A stretch of 64,000 bases of DNA from Mycobacterium lacus (GTDB lineage: Bacteria; Actinomycetota; Actinomycetes; Mycobacteriales; Mycobacteriaceae), in assembly GCF_010731535.1 (NCBI RefSeq), contig NZ_AP022581.1, positions 186,001 through 250,000 on the forward strand, read 5' to 3'. This document shows positions 1-9,060 of this stretch, one piece after another (the first letter of the stretch is position 1; each line of letters begins with the position of its first letter). The notes under the pieces are model-generated. The model searched no databases and was not told the origin of the DNA. It saw nothing but the letters and a program-made list of their open reading frames with translations. The translations under genes and the position numbers were made by a program.

Positions 1-141
1 TGGTGCAGCCAATTTCGGCGCTTGAGCGCCTCGGGGCTCCGGGGGCCCCTTCCGTTCTCTCGCGAAACATCCTGCGCCGGGACGCCATCGACGGCGAACT
101 CGGCACGCGCGCATCGAACGGCGTGCCGTCCCGATATTTGG

Positions 142-1563
142 TTAGGCGGTTAAGGGTCGGGGAGTTGCCGACCGATGTTCGCGTACCCATCCTTGGGCGG
201 CCACTTGGGTGGCGTCCCAGGGCGACCCGAGTGGCGGGGTGTAGGACAGGTCGAGCTCGCCAAGGCTGTCGATGGTCATTTCGTGGAAGAGGGCGGTGGC
301 ATAGGTGTCGATGCGTTTGGCGATTTCGGCGCCGCGGTGTCCGACGAGTTGAGCGCCGAGCAGGCGGCCGCTGTGTTGGTCGCCGCAGATGCGGATGTGG
401 ATGGGGGTGGCGCCCGGGTAGTAGGCCTTGTGGTCATCGGGACTCGATTGGCTGGTGACCGGGGTCCAGCCGAGGTTGGCGACGAGGGCTTCATGTTCGC
501 GCAGGCCGGTGCGGGCGGCGACGAGGTCGAAGACCTTGACGACTTGGGTGCCCAGGCTGCCCGCGAAGACGGCGTGGCCGCCAACGGCGTTTTCACCGGC
601 CACGCGGCCTTGCTTGTGCGCGGTGGTGCCCAACGGCAACCAGGTGATGCCGAGGAGCCGGTGATGGGTGTGCACACAGTCGCCGGCGGCGAAGATGCCG
701 GGCAGGTTGGTGCGCATGGCTTCGTCGACATCGATGGCGCCTTTGACACCGAGGCGGACGCCGGCGTCCGCGGCGAGTTCGGTGTCGGGCCGGACTCCGA
801 CGACGACGAGGACGAAATCGACTGTGCGCGAAACTAATTGGTTGTCATGGCCGGCGGTGACGGTGAGCGCTCCGGTGGCACTGCGGGTGATTGCGGTGAC
901 AGCGGTGCCAGTGAGGACCTCGACCCCGTTGCGTTCCAATTCGGCGTGCACGAGGGCGCCGAGTTCGGGGTCGACGGTGGGCAAAACTTCGGGCAGCGCT
1001 TCGATCTGGGTCACGCGGATGCCGCGGGAGGTGAGGGCTTCAGCCATCTCGAGGCCGATATAGCCGGCGCCGACGATCGCCGCGGTGGCGGGGTTGCGTT
1101 GCTGCAGGGAGTCCATGACAGCGAAGGTGTCGCCCATGGAGTGCAGTACGTGCACCCCATCGGCCGGGAGGAGCGCGTCGGGGCCGCTGAGCCCGCGGAT
1201 CGGTGGGCGGACGCTGACGGCGCCGGTGCCGACGATCAGGGCATCGTAGGACAGCTGTTGTGGCGCGCCGGTGGGGTCGAGGACGTCAAGGGTGCGCTGC
1301 TCGGCATCGATCGCGGTGACGCGGGTGTCGGTGAGCACCCGCATGCCGGTGGCGGCCAAATCGGCGGCGGTGCGATGGGCCAGGTTGGTCCAATGGGTGA
1401 CTTCCCCGGAGACGTAGTACGGGATGCCGCAGATCGAGAAGTTCGGGTAGGCGTCGGCGACGACCACGGTGACATCGGTCGTGGGGTCGAGTTCCCGGGC
1501 GCGCAGCGCCGCGCTGATGCCGGCGTCACTGCCACCGATCGCGACGATGTGACGTGCTGTCAT
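142..1563 (-). CDS. FAD-dependent pyridine nucleotide-disulfide oxidoreductase, CoA-disulfide reductase type
   Basis: The 473-residue protein opens with a Rossmann FAD motif (GGSDAGISAALRA). It carries the single-cysteine motif NFSICGIPYY near residue 45, typical of CoA-disulfide reductases and NADH oxidases rather than the CxxxxC glutathione-reductase type. A second nucleotide motif (GAGYIGLEMAEAL) and the FAD-ribityl motif GIFAAGDC follow in the expected order, then a dimerisation domain. The ATG at 1563 is chosen because homology starts there, although the frame stays open further upstream. It lies 65 bp after the PstS-like gene and is probably the last gene of an arsenic-responsive operon. 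A role in thiol or metal redox is inferred; the substrate is unknown. Confidence 0.85.
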   Translation of the reverse strand: MTARHIVAIGGSDAGISAALRARELDPTTDVTVVVADAYPNFSICGIPYYVSGEVTHWTNLAHRTAADLAATGMRVLTDTRVTAIDAEQRTLDVLDPTGAPQQLSYDALIVGTGAVSVRPPIRGLSGPDALLPADGVHVLHSMGDTFAVMDSLQQRNPATAAIVGAGYIGLEMAEALTSRGIRVTQIEALPEVLPTVDPELGALVHAELERNGVEVLTGTAVTAITRSATGALTVTAGHDNQLVSRTVDFVLVVVGVRPDTELAADAGVRLGVKGAIDVDEAMRTNLPGIFAAGDCVHTHHRLLGITWLPLGTTAHKQGRVAGENAVGGHAVFAGSLGTQVVKVFDLVAARTGLREHEALVANLGWTPVTSQSSPDDHKAYYPGATPIHIRICGDQHSGRLLGAQLVGHRGAEIAKRIDTYATALFHEMTIDSLGELDLSYTPPLGSPWDATQVAAQGWVREHRSATPRPLTA

Positions 1564-1628
1564 GCGGCTATGGCTCCTCGGGTGTGGGCGCCGCGGCGCG
1601 GCGCGGGTTCGGCAATCGGTGTGACGTC

Positions 1629-2765
1629 TCAGCTGACGACGTTGACGGCGGTGGCCACTTTCGACTGGAACTGTTCGGGCAACGGGAAGTACCCGAAGTC
1701 TTCGAGGTCGACCTGTCCTGGGCCGACGGTGGACTGCAGGAACGCTCGTACCGCCGCGCCGGTTTGCGGGTCCGGGTATTTCGAACACACCAATTCGTAG
1801 GTTGCCAGCACGATGGGGTAGGCGCCGGGCTGGGTGGGCTCGTAGAACGACGAGGTGTCCAACACCAAGTCGTTGCCATGGCCCGCGACGGTCGCCCCGG
1901 CGATTGTTTTGCCGACCGTGTCGGCGTTGATAGCCACCGCGGCCGGCCCTGCCGAGGTCACGATTTTGGCGGCGAAGAGCCGGTGCTGTTGCGCGAACGA
2001 CCATTCGTTGTAGGTGATGGCGCCCTCGGTGTTCTTGACTTTCGCCGACGTGCCCTCGTTGCCTGCTGCGCCTTCGCCGACCCCGCCGTTGAATTGCTTG
2101 CCGGTTCCCTTGCCCCAGGCGCCATGGGAGGCGGCGTCGAGGTAGCGCTGGAGGTTATCGGTGGTGCCCGACCCGTCGCTGCGGTACACCACATGGATGG
2201 GTTCGGGCGGCATCGACGCGTTGAGCGCCTTGATCGCCGGGTCATCCCACCGGGTGATGGTGCCGTTGAAGATCTTGGCCAGTGTCGGGGCGTCGAGCAC
2301 CAGGAAGTCAACGCTGTTGAGGTTGTAAGTGATCGCCAAGGGGCCGAACACAACTGGCAGGTTCCAGGCCTCCGAGCCGCACCGCCGCCGGGCCCTGGCG
2401 TACTCGTCTCCGGATAGCGGCGAATCTGAGCCACCGAAATCCGTTAGGCCTGCTAGGAATTCGCCCACCCCCGCACCAGAGCCGTTCGAGGTGTAACTGA
2501 GAGTGTGCCCAGGGCAGGCTTTTTCGTAGGCTTTGACGAACCGGGTCATCGCGTTGGCCTGCGCGGTGGAGCCGCTGGCCTTCAACGCCTGCTTACCTGC
2601 GCAGTCCACTTTCGCCGAGGTGGCGTATGGCGGAGTGGAGTGCTCGCGCGCGCACGCCGAAAGCATCAGCACGGTGACCGCCAGCAAGCCCACGGCCCTC
2701 AAGGATTGGCCCGTTGAAATGTGGCGGTGGTTGCCGGCGGGCGTCGGGTGCGATGTGCTGCGCAT
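1629..2765 (-). CDS. pstS: PstS-like phosphate/oxyanion-binding lipoprotein
   Basis: The protein has 378 residues. The N-terminus has a basic and hydrophobic signal ending in a lipobox (LMLSAC, Cys38), so it should be lipid-anchored outside the membrane. The mature part has PstS-family motifs: KASGSTAQ near the start, SNGSGAGV, the [10 protein letters not shown] ligand loop, and [16 protein letters not shown]. PstS proteins bind phosphate for ABC uptake, but no pstC, pstA or pstB genes are nearby. It lies 13 bp downstream of the ArsR-ArsC fusion in the same direction. Scavenging phosphate under arsenate stress or binding arsenate are both plausible; the sequence does not decide. Confidence 0.88.
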   Translation of the reverse strand: MRSTSHPTPAGNHRHISTGQSLRAVGLLAVTVLMLSACAREHSTPPYATSAKVDCAGKQALKASGSTAQANAMTRFVKAYEKACPGHTLSYTSNGSGAGVGEFLAGLTDFGGSDSPLSGDEYARARRRCGSEAWNLPVVFGPLAITYNLNSVDFLVLDAPTLAKIFNGTITRWDDPAIKALNASMPPEPIHVVYRSDGSGTTDNLQRYLDAASHGAWGKGTGKQFNGGVGEGAAGNEGTSAKVKNTEGAITYNEWSFAQQHRLFAAKIVTSAGPAAVAINADTVGKTIAGATVAGHGNDLVLDTSSFYEPTQPGAYPIVLATYELVCSKYPDPQTGAAVRAFLQSTVGPGQVDLEDFGYFPLPEQFQSKVATAVNVVS

Positions 2766-2778
2766 GGCGTGCTCCGTG

Positions 2779-3453
2779 TTAGTTGGGACGCAGGCTGGGC
2801 GCCAAGTGATCGATGCGAACGGTGAGCTGATCGAGGACCCGCTCGAAGGCGTCGGCTCGGCCGGCGCGCACAGGGTCGGGGATCGACCAATGCAGGCGCC
2901 GACCGTCGGCCGGAAGTTCTTCATGGGCGTTGTCGCAGACCGCGATGACGAGGTCGGTAGGCGCAACGACGTCATCGAGGTGGCGCGGGGCGCGAGGTCG
3001 CATCGGCAGCTTGCGCCGAGCCGCCGCGGCCACCGCTTCGGGATGCACCTCGGCGGCGGGATGAGTCCCGGCCGAGGTTGCCGGCACCGAGCTGCGCCGA
3101 TTCCACACCGCGACGGCTAACTGGCTGCGCGCCGAATTCTGGGTGCACACAAACACCACTCGGTCGGCACGCGTCGCCGCGGCGGGTACCAGCAAGTCCA
3201 GCGACTCGGGGATCAACTGCAAATAGTTGCGACGACGATCTCCTTCCGAACGGACTCGACGCACGATGCCCGCGCCCTCGAGCACCCTCAGATGGTGCGC
3301 GATCAGGCTCGACGACATCGACAACGCGTTTTGAAGCTCCGAGGGCGAGGCGTCCGCGAGCATCAGCCGGTCGACGATCACCAGCCGGCCCGGGTCGGCC
3401 AGGGCGCCGTGGACCTGTGCCCGCCGTACCGCATCCCGGGATAGCTCAATCAT
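2779..3453 (-). CDS. ArsR regulator fused to low-molecular-weight arsenate reductase (ArsC)
   Basis: The 224-residue protein has an ArsR-type winged helix at residues 1-85 ([32 protein letters not shown]). This is followed by a tyrosine-phosphatase-like arsenate reductase domain with P-loop [11 protein letters not shown] (Cys103) and a later WSIPDP acid motif. Only two cysteines are present, Cys103 and Cys173, both in the reductase half. The repressor half therefore lacks the usual arsenite-binding cysteines. The ATG at 3453 starts exactly at the HTH domain. It is divergent from arsI and heads an operon with the PstS-like and flavoprotein genes. Confidence 0.9.
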   Translation of the reverse strand: MIELSRDAVRRAQVHGALADPGRLVIVDRLMLADASPSELQNALSMSSSLIAHHLRVLEGAGIVRRVRSEGDRRRNYLQLIPESLDLLVPAAATRADRVVFVCTQNSARSQLAVAVWNRRSSVPATSAGTHPAAEVHPEAVAAAARRKLPMRPRAPRHLDDVVAPTDLVIAVCDNAHEELPADGRRLHWSIPDPVRAGRADAFERVLDQLTVRIDHLAPSLRPN

Positions 3454-3574
3454 GATTAAGTCAATTTCTACTGAGCTACCGCGGGAAAAGCAAGGTGCGG
3501 GCCAATATTCGGCGATCCGGCCATTTGACCTGCAGCCGCGCGGGGCCAGGACCGTCCAGAGGCCAGGATGATTT

Positions 3575-3628
3575 GACATATATCAAAAAGGTGGCATGAT
3601 GGGTGCGTCCAGTAGTTCGATATATGTC
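3575..3628. promoter_or_regulatory. Inverted repeat upstream of arsI, candidate ArsR operator
   Basis: GACATATATC at 3575-3584 is matched perfectly by GATATATGTC at 3619-3628, 34 bp apart, in an AT-rich stretch between the divergent arsR-arsC fusion and arsI. The left arm sits in a shorter imperfect palindrome, TTGACATATATCAA. The right arm overlaps TTCGATATATG, which resembles the palindrome in front of the second arsR gene. Binding by an ArsR protein is inferred. Confidence 0.5.
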
Positions 3629-3652
3629 TCACACGTATGGAGGTGCGCTCTC

Positions 3653-4129
3653 ATGTCTCGCGTCCAACTCGCCCTCAACGTCGACAACCTCGACGATGCC
3701 GTGACGTTCTACTCCAAGCTGTTCAACACCGAGCCGGCAAAACGCAAGCCCGGCTACGCCAACTTCGCCGTCGCTGAGCCGCCGCTCAAGCTGGTCTTGT
3801 TGGAGAACCCCGGACAGGGCGGCACGCTCAACCACCTGGGGGTGGAGGTTCAGTCGAGCGAGCGGGTGCACGAGGAGATCGCCCGGTTGCAGGGCGAGGG
3901 TTTGTTCACCGACGAGGAGCTCGGAACGACCTGTTGCTTCGCCACCCAGGACAAGGTTTGGGTGACCGGGCCGGCCGGAGAGAAGTGGGAGGTCTACACG
4001 GTGCTGGCCGACTCGGAGACGTTCGGATCAAGCCCTCGGAGCCTCGATCGCGAGGAAGGGCCCGTGTGCTGTGGCGGATCGCCGGCCGCGGGCGATAGGG
4101 CGACGGCGGCCAGCCCCTCTTGCTGCTGA
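3653..4129 (+). CDS. arsI: ArsI/CadI-family VOC metalloprotein (organoarsenical lyase or cadmium-inducible protein)
   Basis: The 158-residue protein is a vicinal-oxygen-chelate protein (LALNVDNLDDAVTFYSKLF at the start, NHLGVEV in the middle, GEKWEVYTVLAD at the end). It has the vicinal cysteine pair TTCCFATQDK that binds trivalent organoarsenicals in ArsI. The mycobacterial relative CadI is induced by cadmium. The C-terminal tail adds two more cysteine pairs (VCCGG and a terminal CC), which may help bind metal. The ATG at 3653 is preferred over one 57 bp upstream because GGAGGTG precedes it. Gene order arsI-arsR-acr3 matches known mycobacterial ars loci. Confidence 0.9.
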   Translation: MSRVQLALNVDNLDDAVTFYSKLFNTEPAKRKPGYANFAVAEPPLKLVLLENPGQGGTLNHLGVEVQSSERVHEEIARLQGEGLFTDEELGTTCCFATQDKVWVTGPAGEKWEVYTVLADSETFGSSPRSLDREEGPVCCGGSPAAGDRATAASPSCC

Positions 4130-4221
4130 CCGCCATCACCGCGGGGCGGGCGGGATCGGTGTGATCCCGCCCTCCGCTCCCGGGGTTTCGCGTGGTCTCG
4201 CGTTGCTGACTTGATTACTGA

Positions 4222-4243
4222 TTCGATATTCGTCAATATCGAA
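4222..4243. promoter_or_regulatory. Perfect palindrome, candidate ArsR operator
   Basis: TTCGATATT (4222-4230) and AATATCGAA (4235-4243) are perfect 9-bp arms with a 4-bp spacer, 2 bp before the ATG of the arsR gene. ArsR/SmtB repressors bind such AT-rich 9-4-9 dyads. The closeness to the ATG suggests the true start is further in (GTG at 4285) or that the transcript has almost no leader. Confidence 0.65.
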
Positions 4244-4245
4244 GG

Positions 4246-4614
4246 ATGTCAAAGTCATGGCGGCGCGCGGAACAGGGGTGCGCCGTGGTCCCGCTGGTGC
4301 GTGAGCCACTCTCGGCCGAAGCGGCCACCCAATTGGCGGGCACCCTGAAAGCGCTGTCGGACCCGGTGCGGTTGCGCCTGCTGAGCGTGGTGGCCAGCCA
4401 CGAGGGTGGTGAAGCCTGCGTTTGTGAGTTGTCAGCGGGGATTGAGCTGACCCAGCCGACCATCTCCCATCACCTAAAAGTGCTGCGCACCGCTGGTCTG
4501 CTCGACAGCCAACGCCGTGCCTCATGGGTGTATTACCGGGTTAATCCGACTGTGTTGCAACAACTCTCGCAGCTTTTGGGAACCGAAACCCTTAGTCCAT
4601 CGGTCCGGTCATGA
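4246..4614 (+). CDS. arsR: ArsR/SmtB-family metalloregulator
   Basis: The protein is 122 residues from the ATG at 4246. The core KALSDPVRLRLLSVVAS and TQPTISHHLKVLRTAGLL form the winged helix. The sensing motif EACVCEL places two cysteines in the helix used for arsenite binding in ArsR proteins. It should repress its own transcription and acr3 until arsenite or antimonite binds. The first 13 residues are poorly conserved in type and the operator abuts the ATG, so initiation at GTG 4285 is quite possible. acr3 follows after 43 bp. Confidence 0.88.
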   Translation: MSKSWRRAEQGCAVVPLVREPLSAEAATQLAGTLKALSDPVRLRLLSVVASHEGGEACVCELSAGIELTQPTISHHLKVLRTAGLLDSQRRASWVYYRVNPTVLQQLSQLLGTETLSPSVRS

Positions 4615-4657
4615 AACCGATGCCGCCCACCCCAACCGAAGAACGGGATTGAACCGA

Positions 4658-5782
4658 ATGAGCCACACCCCCAGCGCCACCCGAACTCCGCGGTCGGATG
4701 ACAGCCACGTCGTGGCCCGATTGTCGACGGTCGATCGATTCCTGCCGTTGTGGATTGCACTGGCGATGGCCGCCGGGCTGCTGCTGGGTCGCCTCATCCC
4801 GGGATTGGCACAGTGGCTCAATGCCGTGTCCCTCCACGGCACTTGCCTGCCGATTGCCATCGGCCTGTTGTTGATGATGTACCCGGTGCTGGCCAAGGTC
4901 CGGTATCGGGAGATCGGGCAGATCACCGCCGACCGCCGCATGATCACCGTGTCGTTGATTTTGAACTGGATCGTCGGACCGGCAGTCATGTTCGGCCTTG
5001 CCTGGCTGCTGTTGGCAGACCTGCCCGCCTACCGCACCGGCGTGATTCTGGTGGGTCTGGCCCGATGCATCGCGATGGTGCTGATCTGGACCGATTTGGC
5101 CTGCGGCGACCGCGAGATGGCCGCCGTGCTCGTTGCGCTGAACGCCGTGTTCCAGGTGCTGGCCTACGCCGGGCTCGGCGTCTTCTATCTCAACGTTCTG
5201 CCCGCCTGGCTCGACCTGCCGACGCAGAGCCTGCAGGTGTCCTTCGCTGCGATCGCCGTCACCGTTGTCGTGTTCCTGGGGATCCCGCTGGTCGCTGGAT
5301 ACCTCACACGAACCCTCGGTGAACGTGCCCGAGGCCAACAATGGTATGAGAGCGCGCTGCTGCCCCGCATTGCGCCGATTGCCTTGTATGGGCTGTTGTT
5401 CACCGTCGTCATTCTCTTTGCGCTGCAAGGCAAAACGATCACCTCCCAGCCGGTGAACGTGGCCCGCATTGCCCTGCCGCTGCTGATCTACTTCGCCCTC
5501 ATGTGGATCGGTGGGTTCGCCGTCGGCCGGTGGCTAAACCTGTCCTACGCCCGCACGGCGGCGCTGGCGTTCTCCGCGGCCAGCAACGACTTCGAGCTGG
5601 CTATCGCCGTCGCCATCGGCGTGTTTGGGGCCACCTCCGGCCAAGCCCTAGCCGGAGTTGTGGGCCCGCTCATCGAGGTGCCCGTGCTGCTCGGCCTCGT
5701 CTACGTGGCCCTGTGGTTGCGTCGTAGGTTCACGTGGCCGAGCCCGGGTCGTGTCGGCGCATCGCGTGTCGGCGCATCGTAG
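4658..5782 (+). CDS. acr3: Arsenite efflux permease of the ACR3 family
   Basis: The protein has 374 residues with about ten hydrophobic segments. It is recognised by LSTVDRFLPLWIALAMAAG at the start, the conserved transport cysteine in LARCIAMVLIWTDLA, and AFSAASNDFELAIAVAIGVFG towards the end. ACR3 exports arsenite using the proton gradient. The arsenate reductase that supplies arsenite is encoded separately here in the divergent fusion; some mycobacteria instead fuse Acr3 to ArsC. The ATG at 4658 starts the recognisable protein. The tail contains a short duplicated RVGAS. Confidence 0.93.
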   Translation: MSHTPSATRTPRSDDSHVVARLSTVDRFLPLWIALAMAAGLLLGRLIPGLAQWLNAVSLHGTCLPIAIGLLLMMYPVLAKVRYREIGQITADRRMITVSLILNWIVGPAVMFGLAWLLLADLPAYRTGVILVGLARCIAMVLIWTDLACGDREMAAVLVALNAVFQVLAYAGLGVFYLNVLPAWLDLPTQSLQVSFAAIAVTVVVFLGIPLVAGYLTRTLGERARGQQWYESALLPRIAPIALYGLLFTVVILFALQGKTITSQPVNVARIALPLLIYFALMWIGGFAVGRWLNLSYARTAALAFSAASNDFELAIAVAIGVFGATSGQALAGVVGPLIEVPVLLGLVYVALWLRRRFTWPSPGRVGASRVGAS

Positions 5783-5899
5783 GACCGCGGAAGCCCGTAA
5801 AATATTGACAACGGCGTCGATCGAGCGGGAACCCGCCTATGACGAACACGCCGGCATGACCGACCGGGGGCGGCGGTCCGCAGAGAACGGCTATCGACG

Positions 5900-6616
5900 A
5901 TGAGGCCCAGAGGCTCGACCCGCAACGACGCGAAACCCAGCGCGAGAAGGCCAAAGCGGCCAGGGGTGATCCGCGCCTCGTTTTCCGGCGCGGGCAGGTC
6001 GGCCGTCGTCGCCTGCTGTGCGATGGTCGCGATCACGGGGTGCTCGCATCAGGGCCCATCGGCCAAGCCGAGCGCCGCGGCCGCGTCCCGCGCCGATTCG
6101 TTGATCATCAGCGTGGAAGAGGTGCGGCGCATCGCCAACTATGAGGAACTCACCTCACATACCCACGCGGACTTGCGCGAGCCGCCGCACAGTGACGCGA
6201 ACGCTCCGGGTCCATGCCGCGCAGTGGGATACAGCGATGTGACGTTCGGAAGCGCATGGTCGGAGTTTCGTAGCGCCGGCTACCACGGCATAACCGACGA
6301 CCTAAAACCGGGGGGGCCCGCAATGATCCAGACAGTCAGTCAGGCCGTTGCGGTGTACCCGAACTCGAGTACAGCGCGCGGTGTCTTCCATCAGCTGGAG
6401 TCGTCGTTACAAGCGTGTGCCGCGTTGGGCGACGCCAACTACGATTTCACCCTGGAAAAGCCGGACTCCTCCACCCTGAGGATCAGTGCCAGGGGCTGGA
6501 GCCACGTGTATCGCGAGAAATCCTCGGTGCTGATGTCCGTCGGCGTGGTGGGTCTTGAGCCCGCAGACCGGATCGCACACACCGTCCTTCAGACCGCCAC
6601 GGATCGCGTCAAGTAG
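5900..6616 (+). CDS. PknH-like sensor-domain lipoprotein
   Basis: The 238-residue protein has a basic N-terminus, a hydrophobic stretch and a clear lipobox (AITGC, Cys48). The exported part resembles the extracellular PknH-type sensor domain of mycobacterial Lpp/Lpq lipoproteins, with paired cysteines (GPCRAVGY and LQACAAL) likely forming a disulfide. The ligand is unknown. It starts 117 bp after acr3 and is convergent with the hydrolase gene behind it. Confidence 0.75.
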   Translation: MRPRGSTRNDAKPSARRPKRPGVIRASFSGAGRSAVVACCAMVAITGCSHQGPSAKPSAAAASRADSLIISVEEVRRIANYEELTSHTHADLREPPHSDANAPGPCRAVGYSDVTFGSAWSEFRSAGYHGITDDLKPGGPAMIQTVSQAVAVYPNSSTARGVFHQLESSLQACAALGDANYDFTLEKPDSSTLRISARGWSHVYREKSSVLMSVGVVGLEPADRIAHTVLQTATDRVK

Positions 6617-6631
6617 TCCTGTCGGGGCAAA

Positions 6632-8356
6632 TTATTGGGAGAGTACCGGGATCAGCAGCCGGGACGACGAGCGAACCGTATTCAGGCTGCTGGCTCCGAC
6701 GCTGGCATGCCGGAAGTTCATGATCGCCGGCGCCGACGGATGCTGGTCGTCACTGGTGAGCACCAACTGAATGCGGTGGCCGCGGCCGAACCGTCGAGCG
6801 TTGGGAACCAACGGGATTCGGTAGACGACATCCTCGCCGATCGGTACCCCCTGCGCATTCCGGCAGGGCAGCACCGGTGCGCCAGGCCGGCTGGCGGCCT
6901 CGTCGACCTCACGCAGGCTGGCCCGCAACCAGCCCGCCGTCACATCGGTGGTCTCCCCATCGGGCGCAACGTCTTGCAACGTTGCCATCCAGGCGGTGTC
7001 GATCGCCGTCGCCGATGCGACCAGCCGCAGCTCGATGTCGCCGATCATGTCGGTGTCCTCGCTCAGCGGTGCGCTGGTCCAGGTCAGGGCCGACGGCGGA
7101 TCGATCGCGCTGGGCTTGACTCGGCCCAGACCGGCTCCCAGCACCATGAATTCGCGGCTCCCCGGCTCGCCTTCGTCCTCGCTCAACCCGCCGTCGGCGC
7201 GCAAGGCGAGTTCGCGATGCGGAGCGCTGGACGGCGGCCACGAGTCGGCGGTGCGCCATTCGTCGGCGCCGGGTAGGAAGTACCGGATCGGTGGCCCGTC
7301 GGTGATCCCGGTGTCGCGGCCCTTGAGCCAATGGTCGTACCAGGCCAGCGCCTCGGTGTGCATGCTCTCCCAGGGCCAGGTCAGGCCGAACTTGCCGAGC
7401 ATACCCATCCGCACGCATGCGTTGTCCGACAGGCCTTTCCAGGTAGCGAACGTCGACGTTAGGTGCAGCGGCACATTCTCCCAGTCGCACCCGAGGTAGA
7501 CCGGAATGTCGATTTCCTTCAGCAGTGGCAACAGGTTTCGCTCGTCCCACCACTGGTCGCGGGTCGGATGATTGACCACGGCTTCCAGCCACAACTCGTC
7601 CCACGGGTGGGGGTTGTGCGGCAGCCTCATCAGTTGGCGCAGCATGGTGACCGCCGACTCCCCGTTCATGGTCGCGAATTTCTTGTGCAGCCGTGGTGTG
7701 TTCAGCACGCGGCGGGCCAGGCCGACGGCCTTGCTGCGCCACAGCTTGTCGCTGCGCTCGGAGGTCAGGCCCATCATCGCCAGGAACGGCGTCACGAACG
7801 ACGAACTCAACAGGCCATGGTGGTTGGCGGCCTCGTACCCGTCAGCCGACACGGCGAGCGGGAAGATCGCCTTGAGATGTGGCGGTCGCTCGACCGCCGC
7901 CTCGAGTTGGGTCATCGCGAAGTAGCTGATGCCGATCATGCCGACGCTTCCGTCGCACCAAGGTTGGGCCGCGACCCACTCGACGAGGTCGTACATGTCT
8001 CGGCGTTCTTGGGCATCGAAAAAGCCATACGTGCCGCCGGACCCGCACGTGCCGCGCAGGTTGGCGATGACGTGGACGTAGCCGCGGGCTACCCAGAACT
8101 CGGTCGCCCCGGCCTCGATGAACCCGGCCGGCGCGCCGAGGTCCTGCATCTGGCGCGGGTAGGGCGAGGCGGCCACCAGCGCGGGGAAGCGGCCGTCGGA
8201 GTCGGGCCGGTGAATGTCGGCCAACAACGGGGTGCCGTCGCGCATGGTGACCGTCACGTTGATGTCGCTGCGGGACGCGTAGCGGGGCTCGCTGAGGTTT
8301 CGGTATTCCCGTCCGGTGGTCTGCGGACCGTTGAGCGGTCGAGTGGTTCCAGGCAT
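6632..8356 (-). CDS. CocE/NonD family hydrolase (X-Pro dipeptidyl-peptidase S15 fold)
   Basis: The 574-residue protein has an N-terminal alpha/beta hydrolase domain with RGTCGSGG, the nucleophile elbow GMIGISYFAMTQ (serine in GIS) and GDE/H-type acid and histidine regions. A C-terminal jelly-roll domain ends in GHRIQLVLTSDDQHP. Family members are serine esterases or acyl peptidases; this substrate is unknown. The gene is divergent from a TetR gene with an 18-bp palindrome between them, which suggests that regulator controls it. Confidence 0.85.
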   Translation of the reverse strand: MPGTTRPLNGPQTTGREYRNLSEPRYASRSDINVTVTMRDGTPLLADIHRPDSDGRFPALVAASPYPRQMQDLGAPAGFIEAGATEFWVARGYVHVIANLRGTCGSGGTYGFFDAQERRDMYDLVEWVAAQPWCDGSVGMIGISYFAMTQLEAAVERPPHLKAIFPLAVSADGYEAANHHGLLSSSFVTPFLAMMGLTSERSDKLWRSKAVGLARRVLNTPRLHKKFATMNGESAVTMLRQLMRLPHNPHPWDELWLEAVVNHPTRDQWWDERNLLPLLKEIDIPVYLGCDWENVPLHLTSTFATWKGLSDNACVRMGMLGKFGLTWPWESMHTEALAWYDHWLKGRDTGITDGPPIRYFLPGADEWRTADSWPPSSAPHRELALRADGGLSEDEGEPGSREFMVLGAGLGRVKPSAIDPPSALTWTSAPLSEDTDMIGDIELRLVASATAIDTAWMATLQDVAPDGETTDVTAGWLRASLREVDEAASRPGAPVLPCRNAQGVPIGEDVVYRIPLVPNARRFGRGHRIQLVLTSDDQHPSAPAIMNFRHASVGASSLNTVRSSSRLLIPVLSQ

Positions 8357-8369
8357 AGTTTCACGCTAA

Positions 8370-8387
8370 GTTGAAACTAGTCTCAAC
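8370..8387. promoter_or_regulatory. 18-bp near-palindrome, candidate TetR operator
   Basis: GTTGAAACTAGTCTCAAC matches its reverse complement at 16 of 18 positions and lies 14 bp upstream of the hydrolase start, in the 63-bp gap to the TetR gene. The flanks repeat related GTTTCA/TGAAAT words. Control of both divergent genes is inferred. Confidence 0.55.
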
Positions 8388-8419
8388 GCAAGATGAAATT
8401 TCACGGGTATGGTGGGACT

Positions 8420-9028
8420 GTGGCGAAACGCTCCATCCCCCCAGGCCCACGCGACGAACGTGGCGTGTTGGCGGCGCGCATCCTGGCCGTGGCCCGCGAC
8501 GCCTTCGCCGAACACGGCTGGGCCGGCACCGCGATCCGTGCCGTCGCTCGCGCCGCGGATGTCGACCCGGCGCTGATCTACCACTACTTCGGCTCCAAGG
8601 AGGGGCTGCTTGACGCCGCTACCGCGCCGCCACAGAAATGGCTCGATTCGGTCGTCAAGACGTGGGCGACGCCCAAGGCCGAGTTGGGTAGGCAGCTGAT
8701 CCGCAACGTGCTGGACAGCTGGTCGGACGGGGAAGTCGGTCCGATCCTGCGGGCAGTGGTACTGACCGCCGCCCACGAAACCAAGACCCGCGAGAAGCTA
8801 GGACTGATCGTGGAGCACGGCCTGATAGGGGAATCCACCCTGGGCACCGATGAGGACGACCGGCTGCGCCGCAGCAGCTTGATCGCCAGCCAGCTGATCG
8901 GCTTCGCGCTGCTGCGCTACATCTGGAAAGTGGAGCCAATCGCGTCGATGTCCGACGATGAGGTGATTGCGGCGGTGGCGCCCAACCTGCAGCGCTACGT
9001 CGACGGCGATATCGGCGAGCGGGCCTGA
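8420..9028 (+). CDS. TetR family transcriptional regulator
   Basis: The protein is 202 residues from GTG 8420. The N-terminal helix-turn-helix reads ILAVARDAFAEHGWAGTAIRAVARAADVDPALIYHYFGSKEGLL, a textbook TetR signature. The C-terminal ligand and dimer domain resembles the TetR_C group common in actinobacteria. GTG 8420 with GGTGGGA just upstream is preferred to ATG 8393, which would add nine atypical residues close to the operator. It probably represses the divergent CocE-type hydrolase and itself. Confidence 0.88.
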   Translation: MAKRSIPPGPRDERGVLAARILAVARDAFAEHGWAGTAIRAVARAADVDPALIYHYFGSKEGLLDAATAPPQKWLDSVVKTWATPKAELGRQLIRNVLDSWSDGEVGPILRAVVLTAAHETKTREKLGLIVEHGLIGESTLGTDEDDRLRRSSLIASQLIGFALLRYIWKVEPIASMSDDEVIAAVAPNLQRYVDGDIGERA

Positions 9029-9060
9029 TCCCGCGCTGGGGGCGATCGGCCGTGTTGCGG

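Noticed and set aside
1..141. Short open frames at the left edge, including one entering from position 3
   Set aside because: No frame gives a recognisable protein and the plus frame runs antisense through the flavoprotein gene. The stretch is left unassigned.
175..1800. Long plus-strand open frames opposite the flavoprotein gene
   Set aside because: They are antisense shadows produced by high GC content. The minus frame has all the FAD and NAD motifs.
4592..5428. Minus-strand 278-codon open frame opposite acr3
   Set aside because: It is rich in Gln, His and Gly with no domain, and overlaps a clear membrane transporter on the other strand.
5806..5843. TTGACA...TATGAC promoter before the lipoprotein gene
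   Set aside because: The spacing is about 26 bp, too long for a sigma-70-type promoter.
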